Source of the DNA: Heliocybe sulcata
Lineage: Eukaryota; Basidiomycota; Agaricomycetes; Gloeophyllales; Gloeophyllaceae
NCBI GenBank assembly: GCA_004369045.1
Contig: ML213512.1
Span: forward strand, 987,510-1,051,509
DNA: 64,000 nt
Direction of reading: 5' to 3'
Position numbers and translations under genes: made by a program. This document shows, one piece after another, positions 1 through 10,549 of the stretch; position 1 is the first letter of the stretch, and each line of letters opens with the position of its first letter. Below the pieces are notes generated by a model that saw only the letters and a program-made list of their open reading frames with translations, made no database searches and had not been told where the DNA came from.

Positions 1-1351
1 CGGTGCCAGCAGGCAGGAAGTATCCGTCAAGCACTCGGCCCTCGTCCGGCACGACCCTCGGGAACGATATTGGCGCCGGTCCATATACCCGCAAACCTTC
101 TTGTACAACCGCATCCAGGTAAGGAAGGTCGTCAACAGAAGCGCTAGCGTTCTGATGTAGTTCAGTGCGAAGTCGTTCTTGGATAGGAGCAGCTTCGGGA
201 AGCGAGAGGTGCCACATAAGAAAGCATAAAGCGTCGCCCGTCGTATCAATACCCGCGACGACTTGATCCATTATCTCAGACGCAATTTCCAGAGGAGGTA
301 TAGCCTCCTTCGCTTTTTGATACCTGTACAGAATAGTGGACTCGTCCACATCGGATTTCGCGCACGTCCCCCGGACATAGTTCAGGACGTATCCCGATTG
401 CGGGCCTTTCCGGTCCCGGAATAGCCGAGCACAGAGCTCGTAAAGTTTGTGGAGACGGGGGAAGTACAACTCCGTATATCGTGCTGACGAAGGACAACCT
501 TTTAGTACGATCCGCAATAGTCGTGAGGTTGTGTACCTTTTATGGTGTCATGGTAGCAAAGTTCCTCGACTTGTCTCATGTCTTCCCCACCATTTATGGA
601 GTGCGTGCCATACGGATGCAGGAGGTAATGCGTAATAGTGTCAAGGGCGAAAGCGTGTAAGTAAACCTATTACGTATCAATTGTTACTTGCATGGGTATA
701 ACGGACCTGAACAGTTACTTACGTAGATATCGACGCTATTCTTGGCAGCAATCAGCTGGGAGACCCTCGAGGTGAAGGCCCGGACGTGTTCTTCCACAAT
801 CGCGGTAACGTTCGGTTGCATGATATACGTCTTCGTGAACCGGTCTGCCACTCTCTTCCTGCGCTCTGCATGCTACAGCATTCCTAGACGTTAGCAGCGT
901 TTGACATGAATCTCCACCACGCACATGTCCTTTGTGGAGCGTCGAGAACATATTCCTAACAAAATGCAAGAGTTAGCCTCGGTGCAATCGACCTTTTTGA
1001 AGTTCCAGAAGCATACTTCGCCCCGCGAAAGTGCTCGAACAGTGTATAAAAATTAGTTTTCTCGTATCCGCTGCCTCCAACGGAGTAGATCTGTTTGACA
1101 GCTTCCACTGTAGCAAATGAAACTTCATCAGGAGCAATCCTGACGGCGGGTCCGTAGCGCTTGTGTAAGTCATGAAGATACAACCGGCGGTTGGCAGCGT
1201 ATTCATGATATGTAAGAGGCAGCCGGGTAAGATGGCAAAGCCAAGAGCCAGGGATGTGTCTCAATGGTGAGGCGCATAGATTGTAGTACAAGACATAGAC
1301 GAGACGGACGACAAGACCAGCGCACAGGACGTTTATCACGAGCATGGCCAT
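1..1351 (-). CDS. Cytochrome P450 monooxygenase, C-terminus off the left edge
   Basis: Heme-thiolate monooxygenase of the fungal endoplasmic reticulum; substrate not predictable. The start at 1351 gives a hydrophobic N-terminal anchor (MAMLVINVLCAGLVVRLVYV) followed by the usual proline-rich hinge (LRHIPG) and a KRYGPAVRIAPDEVSF stretch typical of fungal P450 N-termini. Further along the minus strand, at about 240-300, is the I-helix oxygen-binding motif AGIDTT. At about 90-105 is the K-helix ExxR motif as EGLR, followed by PRVVPDEGRVLDGYFLPAGT reaching base 1. The heme-binding cysteine loop lies outside the window, so activity cannot be judged. Several short introns interrupt the 700-960 region and were not resolved. 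Family assignment is firm. Confidence 0.88.
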
Positions 1352-1928
1352 CTGATGTGCGTACGACAGGCTCGAATGTTGATATCGCCGCCTGGATTGA
1401 CCTCTGGATGAGACAACGTAGCGGTCGAGGATAAGGAATGCCAGAGGAGTCCTTATCGCAGCGGTACGGCTTTAAGGAGATGATCTCACGGTCGCAAGGC
1501 TGTCTCCGAGCTATCTTTGCAACTCAGAGGAAGGCGTGGTCCGCCCTCGGAAGCAAGAAGCATGCACGAAGACCGCTAACGTGACGAACTCGACACTAGA
1601 TAGGAGATTGAGAGGGTAAAGCCAGCTATAAACTGCCCGTGCCTAGTATGTCGATACACCGCGAATACCATGTGTCGGATAGAGTGGTGCCGGACGAGAC
1701 CTCCATGGGCAGGATCGAGTGGTTCCTGACAGCACCAGATGTCCATGCAATGAATTAGGTGATAACATATGAGCTATGATACATTACCCTCTTCATCAGC
1801 AACGGCCATAGCAGGAATGTCAGTAATGTACCTGAGTTAAGAACGAAGAAAGCTCACGCGCTACTGATACAACACGCCCATCGAATCCAACTCAAAGCAA
1901 ACCGAATCCCTGCTCAGAGACATATCGT
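1352..1928. other. Intergenic region between P450 and FCF1
   Basis: No open frame with recognisable protein features was seen on either strand. The stretch should hold the P450 promoter (minus strand) and the FCF1 3' untranslated region. No repeat or RNA gene was recognised. Confidence 0.5.
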
Positions 1929-2750
1929 CTAGACAGGTGCACCTTGATCTGGCAGTCTCTCGATAGCGTATCGTCTCGTGACGATATACATCAGAGGCAC
2001 GCCCGGCACTTTTCTGATCCTCCTTCTGAGTTCCCGATCGCATGTGGCGACAATATAGCACCGGTGTGCAGTCACGCGCTGGACTATACAGTCATCCGCG
2101 TACGTGCCAGAATGCGAGCAAGGGATGCGCTCGAACCGCGGATCGCGAGCGACGCTATACATAAAACAAAGCATTTCAATTGATACCATGAGACGAGGAG
2201 ACAGATTGGCATACCGCAGGGCGACTCGATACCTGTGTCCCAACTTCTCCAATTCCGCCATGACGCAGTCAGTAACGCAAGGTATGCCTGCACGACGCGG
2301 AACCTCGTCAGAGTGGATTGTTCGACGAGTACAAGATGATGCTCACATTTTGCGTACAGACAATCCATCATCCCGCTCATGAGCTCCAATTTATTTTGCA
2401 AGCTGAAGTTGATAAAGTTCGTATCGATCAATACCCGGTAAGGCGGGACAAGCGCTGAGTTATGGGCCAAGAACATGGACGAAGCCACTTGCTCTCTGTA
2501 CCAGGATACAATGAGCGACCGCAGTGAAAGTCAAGGAAGCAAGACGTACACTCGACGAGTCGCCTTTTCCTTCTCCTCCTTCTCCTTCTGCTTTTGCTTC
2601 AGCTGATTCTCCTTCCTTCGCACCCGCGAATCATATCAGGTTCCACTGCACGACGGCTGCGTGTTTCGAAACTCACAATCTAATATCATTGGGGTTTAAG
2701 AGCCTCTTCACTTGAGCAAACTTTCGCGTCTTCTGAGCTTTCCCCTGCAT
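1929..2750 (-). CDS. FCF1: rRNA-processing protein Fcf1/Utp24, PIN-domain endonuclease
   Basis: Fcf1/Utp24 is the nucleolar PIN nuclease of the small-subunit processome, needed for early 18S pre-rRNA cleavage. Five exons were joined: 2750-2677, 2615-2550, 2495-2347, 2287-2215 and 2154-1929, totalling 588 nt or 195 residues, the usual length for the family. The start at 2750 gives the conserved basic N-terminus with [10 protein letters not shown] and LNPNDIR, then the lysine-rich [13 protein letters not shown] segment. The PIN core follows: [19 protein letters not shown] with the catalytic-type aspartate in [23 protein letters not shown], the acidic [10 protein letters not shown], and [20 protein letters not shown] near the C-terminus. 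All four introns are GT-AG. No defect seen; a housekeeping gene. Confidence 0.95.
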
Positions 2751-5700
2751 AGCGGTCACTGGTCAATCCTGGTCAGCGTGTATACCTCAAGCGCATCCAT
2801 ACCATAGTAATGAAACCACAGAACGGTCAAGTAGGAGATCGGACCTTCGGAGTAGAGGTTTGCAGCTGAAGGTCGAGCAGAGATGGATCAAAATCTGGGT
2901 ATTTCCAACATAATACGATATTCCCACGTTGTGGCATATTATTTGTGGCAGAGTCGCACGCCGTCGAGGCAACTTCCAAGTATTGCATACGATGTGGCAG
3001 CCCTCACAGTATGGCCGTCTAGGACGTCGCCGTCCCATTTCTCGTGGATATAGACACTCACCTGTGGCGTCTTAACTCGCACGCAGTGAAAGTTCTCAGC
3101 TTACCTCCCGTTCCTGACACAATGTTCTCGCCAGTCATTGGGGTTAGCTTGCATATGTCTCACGGGTCAAATGGGTAGTGAGAATGGACGGATCTATCCC
3201 TTAGACCTCAGTACTCAGTATCTACAAGATTTTAGCCAAACCCTTTTTCGTTTGGTGGCAAGCTGGATTCTTTGCGTGCGACAAGCAATTCCTGACCCAC
3301 CTAATCGATCGATACCACTCGCCACCCCGATCACACATACGGTTGTTCGAAACTCCCGACAGACGTGGTGTTCTTAACACTAAGCGTATCCCAGATCACG
3401 ATGAAGCCAAAGACCTTGCCAAGTACTTGCCCACGCGTCACGGGTAGCCTGCACTCCCTTCCATTTCCCGTCTCTGCTGACCCCGGCTCTGCACTACCCG
3501 AATTTCAGAGACACGACAGCTGTTCTGCAGATCTACCTCAGCGACAATTTCTTCGGGCGGAGCTTCCTTGGGCTACGGACGAGCATCATACTACCTTCCG
3601 TTCTAGGGCCAGAATTCAGGGAGCGCGTGTAGGACAAGCACACGCGCCCTACTCACGACCCTGAGGGCCTCAGAAGACTTGTGAATGACGCCGTTTCGAG
3701 GGCGCGGAGCCGGGCCCTTGCCTCTGGTAAAGCTTCCATGCTTGGTGGCGGACTTCAACATCTTCCCGCCGGTACCTGATATCCCTCGTCATGTCTAACT
3801 GGTCACTTTCCAAAACTTGCCAGCAGCTTCCCCAAGTTGTTGGAGATAGCGAATACCTAGAATTTGGGCTAGATTAGCGGCCCCCGAAGGACTCAGCTCC
3901 ATGCAGACGTACGGGGCTTAGTCCCAGAAATCGCCGACTCAGAGGCCGTAGGTAGATCAGAACCTACGCAGTTTCTATCAGCGTGTCGGGGTGATGATCG
4001 AGTGCTCAGATGTTGAGCAATGGCCTGTCCCCAGGGGTAAAAAGCTCTTAACCGACAGATACGAACCGTCAATGTTGATTGACAAGTATCCAGTAGGTCG
4101 GTCGTAGAGAACGCTCTGGCCAATTCAGGGCAAGACGCCCCGCAGCCCGAGATAAACATAACCCTTATCGTCAGTGAACACATCACAAGGAGTAATGATC
4201 TCTTGCTATTGGTCTTCACCGCTTCCCCGAGGACAGGACCCTGCGTGCCGTCCTGCGAGTAATGAGCCATGACACTGGTTATCGCGCCAGTCGCACCGTC
4301 GGTCTCGATCCCACAAGGCGGTCTGGGAGTGTGAGAACAGGCTGCGCTCAGTCCGTACCAAGCGAAGGGATGCGAAGAGGAAACAAACGTAACCAGACAC
4401 TGACGTGGATGAACACTAGAGTTCTATTTTTTCGTACTGTGAGTATCGAGTGGGGTCACTACCAATGGTCCAGAGGCCAGAAGCACTTATCTGAAGCAGC
4501 CATGAGAGACTGGGATGCCGCAATGTCACTGACATTGTGAGGCACGGCTCCGGTCTTGAGAAGGCAGCGTTGGTTCTAACAGGATCGTTAGGAACAACAC
4601 GCCTGTGGTCCTCAGTGACTCCAGTCAAGGGGTCTCGACGCTGTATCGTTCGGCTACTCGAGTAGGTGCATAGGTTCGCATAAAGCCGAACTGATTAGTT
4701 TGTTTTGCGGAGATATCGGATGAATACTCGAGTCCTGTGCAGTTCAGCGCTTTCGGTAGATAACGGAAGTGATCATCAGCGCAGCGTCGCATACCCCGAC
4801 ATGAACACATCAAAACAGTCGAGTCATTCCAAATGCATGTGCTGACTCACCGGCACTGTTCTCATCAAGGAACATCTCTGGCATTGCATGTGCACACTTA
4901 CGATTGAGGAAGATTGACTCGGGAAGACGCCCAAAGGCGATTCTGGAGCCTTTACACCGAGGCACTTCTAGGAATAGCGCCGAATAGCAAGGGACTTCTC
5001 GAGGAGAAATAAGCTACGCGCCGACGTCAAAATGAAGTCAGGGAACGGTTCCGTTCAGTGTGGAAATGAACATCCTTACGGAGAATCCAAGAGTCGGCCT
5101 CATGGGAAGGATGAGGACCGCAGTGTTCGGACTGCGCCATGAACGTCTACTTGATATGGAAAAAGGGCCCGAGATACCTGCGCGCATTGAACGTTGGAAA
5201 AGCTATCATGACAGAAATTTTCAAGAGAAATATCAATAAACACCAGAGTTATGATATAATTTAAAGAGAGTTTATGGCTATGTACCCATTGCAACGGGCA
5301 GCGGTTATGTCGAAACTGAGGTAGTCACCGGGGTCATGGAGTGTGGCGCCCAATCTCGGAAATCAGTCTCGTAGGCTGTCCCAAGCCACCGACCCATGAT
5401 CTGAACATAGACCTGATCTGAACATAGATGCGTGCTTGACATTTTGACATTGCAGGGGCACTGGCAGGCGTGAGTGCCCCAACATTGCGTACTTGTCTCG
5501 TTCTCATGACGATATTCTCCTTTCCAGGTTCTTCCGCCCTTGCAATGGATTCAACCTTGACGCTGAGGTCTCAAGGTCACTTCGGTAGGTAGCCACGGCC
5601 GGATCATAGCCTCCTCTGTGTCCTATTCGGGCGGATCAAGGCAGTGTTCGCGTTATTCTTGAAGTGAGTCTGCACACGGCCGTTTCGAATTGCAGTCCGA

Positions 5701-5841
5701 AACTTTCATTGTGGCCTATCAAGGAGCTGACCGCGTTTCCAGACCAATCGGACAGCCACCACTACTCTGCCAGATCGTCCGACCTAATTCGGACATGCCT
5801 TTTGGGCGGCTGTTACGTCGTCGTCTCGATCACAACAATCG
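2751..5841. other. About 3 kb without a confident gene
   Basis: Only short, mutually overlapping open frames occur. On the minus strand at about 3890-4630 several adjacent frames read as protein-like pieces (for example HPFAWYGLSAACS near 4380 and DDKGYVYLGLRG near 4150) but are broken by stops without convincing splice sites. This could be a decayed gene; no family was recognised. A perfect-core 17-bp direct repeat lies at 5397-5430. Confidence 0.4.
5397..5430. repeat. 17-bp tandem direct repeat, two copies
   Basis: Two adjacent copies beginning TGATCTGAACATAGA occur at 5397-5413 and 5414-5430, differing only in the last two bases. They sit about 490 bp upstream of the PAL start. This may be simple replication slippage or a duplicated upstream site; sequence alone does not say which. 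Confidence 0.75.
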
Positions 5842-5849
5842 TATAAATA
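5842..5849 (+). promoter_or_regulatory. TATA box of the PAL gene
   Basis: TATAAATA lies 71-78 bases upstream of the PAL start codon at 5920, a suitable distance for a fungal core promoter with a short 5' leader. The spacer is pyrimidine-rich and contains CACACACAACATG directly before the start. Confidence 0.6.
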
Positions 5850-5919
5850 CCAAGAGGACCTTTGCTGGTGGCTAACATCCTCCTATCGTCCTCACATACA
5901 TCTCTATCCCACACACAAC

Positions 5920-8525
5920 ATGCCCGCCTTATCCACTGAACGTTCAGCCATGTTCCATGCCAAGGACGCTAATGGTTCAGCTCTGCTCAACGGCCACTCG
6001 TCCACGAAGGGACGTGTCAATGGCAATGAACCAAACGGGCAAACCGCCCCGGTCCAGAGTGCGGGTCTGCTGCCCAAGTTCATCCATGCATTCCACGAGC
6101 TTGAATATTACCGGTAAGTACCATCTCAGCCAGTCAGGCGCGTTTTACTGATCCACACGGATAATAGGAATGGGAAAGCAGTGCAGCTGGACGGTCATTC
6201 GCTCTCTATTCCAGCCGTTGTGGCGGCGGCGAGATACCATGCACCTGTCACGCTAGATTGCAGCCCTGAAGTCCAAGACCGCGTCGCAAGAAGCCGGGAC
6301 GTCATCGTGGCAAAGGTGAAGAACTCCGCCAGCGTCTATGGTGTCAGCACTGGATTCGGTGGTAGCGGTATGTCTGAATCTCGGGAATAAGCATGAACGT
6401 AACCTGAGGCCAGTTCTAGCGGACACGAGAACAGACAATACCTTGGCACTGGGAAGCGCACTTCTCCAGCATCAGCACGCCGGCGTGCTCCCATCGTCCA
6501 CAGAGCCACCGACTGTGTTGCCCTTATTAGATCCTCTCACGTCAACGAGCATGCCTGAGGCTTGGGTACGGGGGGCGATACTAATCCGTATCAACTCTCT
6601 CATCCGAGGACACTCTGGCGTACGGTGGGAGCTCATCGAGAAGATGGCCGACCTTCTTCGAGAAGACATTGTGCCACTCGTTCCCCTCCGCGGCAGTATC
6701 TCGGCTTCGGGAGGTAAATTCCTGCCTTTCATGGTACGTTCGCATGAGAACTGACCCTGCCTTCTTAGACCTTGCTCCATTATCCTATATCGCTGGCACG
6801 CTCATTGGTAACCCTTCCATCCGCGTCTTTGATGGTTCCCGGTCCTCTGGCTCGAGAAGAATCGTCTCCTCGCGCGAAGCTCTCGCAGCACACCAGATCG
6901 AGCCTATCAGCCTCCAATCGAAGGAGCACCTGGGCATCCTAAACGGCACCGCTTTCTCCGCCTCAGTCGGCGCGCTCGCCTTGAGCGAGGCAGCCCACCT
7001 TGCCCTCCTGGCGCAAGTCTGCACCGCGATGGGTGTGGAGGCTCTCGCGGGAACCTCAGGCTCCTTTGACCCCTTCATTCACGACGTTGCGCGTCCTCAC
7101 CCGGGACAAGTCGAGTCTGCTCGAATGATCGCTGATCTCCTGAAGGGCAGCACGTTCGCCGTGGGCGAGGAGGCAGACTTGACGATCGCGGAAGACAAGG
7201 GGCGTCTTCGCCAGGACCGGTATCCGTTACGCACCGCGCCACAGTTCCTCGGGCCTCAGATTGAGGATATCCTGTCTGCCCTCGAGACCGTCACCTTGGA
7301 GTGCAACTCAAGTGAGTGCCGTGTTTTGTGTCATATATTGAGCACTGCTGATCCCGCTCCGGCAGCCACGGACAACCCGCTCGTGGACGGTACGACCGGC
7401 GTCGTGCACCACGGAGGCAACTTCCAAGCCATGGCTGTCTCGAACGCGATGGAGAAGACCCGCCTCGCGCTGCACCATATCGGGAAGATCCTCTTCGCGC
7501 AGTGCACGGAGCTCATGAATCCCAGCATGAACCGCGGGCTGCCCCCGAACTTGGCCGCGACGGACCCGAGCTTGAATTACCACACCAAGGGCATCGACAT
7601 TGCTACCGCGGCCTACGTCGGGGAGCTGGGATACCTGGCGAACCCTGTTTCCACGCACGTACAGAGTGCCGAGATGCATAACCAAGCGGTCAAGTGAGTG
7701 CCGAATAGTGTATTTTTTTTGTTGGCCGAGCAGGGACTGATCGGCTGGTGTGTGTAGCTCGTTGGCGTTGATCTCTGCGCGCGCCACTCTCAATTCTCTG
7801 GAGGTGCTGTCTACGCTGATTGCGTCGTATCTGTATTCGCTTTGCCAGGGTAAGTTGCGATCATTGTCCAGAGCCTCGGACATGTGCTTATCTTTCTGTT
7901 CTTAGCTCTCGATCTCCGTGCCATGCAGGCCGAGTTTAAAGATGGCGTTACCGAGATCATTCGGGACGAGCTGTCCAGTGCCTTCGGCTCACACCTGCGC
8001 ACGGTATCTAGGGATGAGCTCGCAGCTCCGCTGATGGAAGTTATCTTTGATGCGCTGGAAGAGACGAGCTCGATGGACGCTGCGCCGAGGATGCAGCATA
8101 TCGCTGCGCAGACAACGACTGTGCTCTTCGACTTCCTATCTACAGTATCCCCCGCGGCGCTCAGCGCGATTCCCGCCTTCCGCGACGGCCTGGCCCGGCG
8201 CTGTACGGACTTGCTCCTGCGATTACGCGAGGACTACCTGTCCGGCGCGCGGGGCGATGCGCCTGCCAGCCCGTACTTGAGCCGAACGAGGTCGGTGTAC
8301 GAGTTTGTGAGGAAGACCCTCGGTGTGCGGATGCATGGCGCGGAGAACTTGCATATGTTTGAGAACGGGGCGGGTGTGGAGGATGTGACGATTGGGCAGA
8401 ACGTGTCGTTGATATATGAGGTGCGTTTTTGTTAGATTCTGGGGCGATGTTGGTGGCTGATGCATCGGTCGTAGGCAATTCGAGATGGGCAGATGCACCA
8501 GGTGGTTGTGGACCTGTTCCAATAA
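5920..8525 (+). CDS. PAL: Phenylalanine ammonia-lyase
   Basis: Deaminates L-phenylalanine to trans-cinnamate and ammonia with the self-formed MIO electrophile; in basidiomycetes it feeds phenylpropanoid turnover and nitrogen release. Eight exons (5920-6113, 6168-6367, 6420-6713, 6769-7311, 7366-7693, 7758-7849, 7906-8420, 8475-8525) join to 2217 nt, 738 residues, normal for fungal PAL. The MIO triad Ala-Ser-Gly is in [16 protein letters not shown], split by intron 3. Other family signatures are [15 protein letters not shown] (the catalytic-loop tyrosine), [33 protein letters not shown] and [20 protein letters not shown]. The C-terminal shielding region (residues about 560-680) is present. All introns are GT-AG and short. 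It ends in LFQ. Intact and probably active; a tyrosine side activity cannot be excluded. Confidence 0.97.
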
Positions 8526-8818
8526 GTTATTCGTCTGCTATTGGACTCTTCACTAGAAGTACATGTATTATAACAACTAATCAGCGTAATTGCAATCAGG
8601 CTATAGATTCTGTCCTCCACATAGAGTGTACTACGTGCTCTAATATCACTATCTCACGAACACCTCTGCGCTTGCCGACGCTCTGTCCGAAGCTGTCCGA
8701 TCCCGGTGGCGTCGGCCGTACAAAAAGGCCTCTTGGTTCTGCCCGGCATCCAGACCTCCGCCAGCATGAATGAGTCGAGTACAATTCACCTTTTCAATTC
8801 CAACGTCGAACGCTGCCA

Positions 8819-10454
8819 GTGCGCCGCATCATGCTCGACAAGAGCAGCGACATTCTGATTTTAGGCGCGGGGTGCTTCGGGTCGTCGACTGCCTACCACC
8901 TATTGAAGCGCGGGTTTACGTCGGTCACTGTTGCTGATCGGTCGGAAGTGCTGCCTGCCCCGGACGGTGCGAGCACGGATTTTAACAGAAGTGAGTCTGC
9001 AGTACGGATGTCGTGGAATAGTTTATTAATTTATATTTGAAGTCGTGCGTAGCTCGTATTCTGATCCTTTCTATTCGCAGCTGGCACGGGAGGCCATTGC
9101 TGCTTGGAAGGACCAGGCCGAATGGGACGATACCTATCACGAGTGAGTCGCCGTAAGATGTGCTCGTTCTCGAGTTTAATTATATCCCTTGAAGGTCTGG
9201 CGTGCTGGTCCTCGGTACAGGCGAGAGTCCCTATACCGACCAAGCGTATGCCAACGACGTCAGCATGGGCGCTCGCATCGACACCTCCCCAGACCCCGCC
9301 AGCTTGCGAGCAAAGTTCCCCCCGGGCGTCCCGACACTTTTTAGCGAGACTTGCTCGGGGTACCTGAACTACGACGGCGGCTGGGCGCATGCCGCAAAAG
9401 GGACGTCCCTCATGATCTCCAAGGTTATCGCTATGGGCTGCCGGATCTTGCGTGGAAAAGCAGCGAAAAGGCTCGTCAGGGAGAACGAAAGGACGGCGGG
9501 TGTGGAGTTCACGGATGGAACCGTCGTGCGGGCCGATTTGGTGATAGTCGCGACCGGATCTTGGACGACCTCCATCTTTCCGGAACTGAATTTCGGCGAG
9601 AAGTGTCTAGTGACAGGGTGAAGCCTCCCTTTGATTTACTGTATTTGAGCTGAAGCTGAGACCTCCTTAGACAAAGCGTCGCAATGATCCAGTTAACGCC
9701 TGAAGAGGCAGACAGATACAGGGACTGCCCTGTCGTGCTAGACTTCAAATCGGGTTTCTACGTATTTCCTGTCCGTACTCCCACTTCTGATCGTCCTATG
9801 AATATCTTGATGAGGACCGGAATTCTAGCCCAACGAAGATAACATTGTAAAAATGGCCATACACTCCGGCGGCTACTCTAATTTTGACCCGTCCTACCAA
9901 TCGAGGACGCCCATATCTGTGCCTCGGACGATTACATCCCATGGTGCAGATGGATTGAAACTACCCAAGCGTATGGTTCAGGCTCTCCGGGAGCATCTCC
10001 GGGCCATATACCCCGAGCTCGCACAGAAACCCTTCAGTGCGACCCGCCTCTGCTGGTAGGAGCAACTCAGACTCGCCTTCTTCTTTCCGTATAGCAGATG
10101 ACCCGTATATGATGTCAGGTATTCCGACACACCCGACGAGGATTGGGTCATCGGGCATTATCCAGGCGATGCCGGCCTAATGTTCGCGACAGGAGGCAGC
10201 GGTCACGCCTACAAGGTCAGTTGCAATTACATAGATCGAATGTCTTACGCACTAATGATCTCGATCTGTACAAGTTCCTTCCGGTTATTGGAAGTCTCGT
10301 GGCTGACGCCGTCACAGGACAGCTCGACCTGTCCCTGAAGAACAAGTTTGCTTTCGATCGGAAATGCGAAAGCCATGACCTATCACGCTCACTTCTGGTA
10401 TTGCCGCTAGAGGAGTCGGAACTCTGCACGCCAGAAGACCTTCTTCCGCAATGA
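8819..10454 (+). CDS. FAD-dependent amine oxidase, fructosyl-amino-acid/sarcosine oxidase family
   Basis: Predicted flavoenzyme of the DAO fold oxidising N-substituted amino acids (Amadori products, sarcosine or pipecolate-like substrates) and releasing hydrogen peroxide. Seven exons were read: 8819-8990, 9043-9142, 9195-9617, 9671-9770, 9829-10055, 10119-10215 and 10275-10454. The N-terminus carries the dinucleotide-binding motif ILGAGCFGSSTAYHLLKRGF. The joined exons 1-2 give STDFNRIVRSSYSDPFY, typical of the family. The joined exons 5-6 give ATRLCWYSDTPDEDWVIGHY, whose cysteine corresponds to the covalent FAD attachment site. ATGGSGHAYKFLPVIG near the C-terminus is also diagnostic. The in-frame ATG at 8831 is an equally good start. 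There is no clear signal peptide or peroxisomal SKL. Exact substrate is not determinable. Confidence 0.88.
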
Positions 10455-10549
10455 TACCAGTAGTCAGCACTTATATTATACTTTTTACTACAATACTTTA
10501 GATGTTTGGAAGGCCAAGGGACCAACGTCTAGGTGGTGGTAGTACAACA

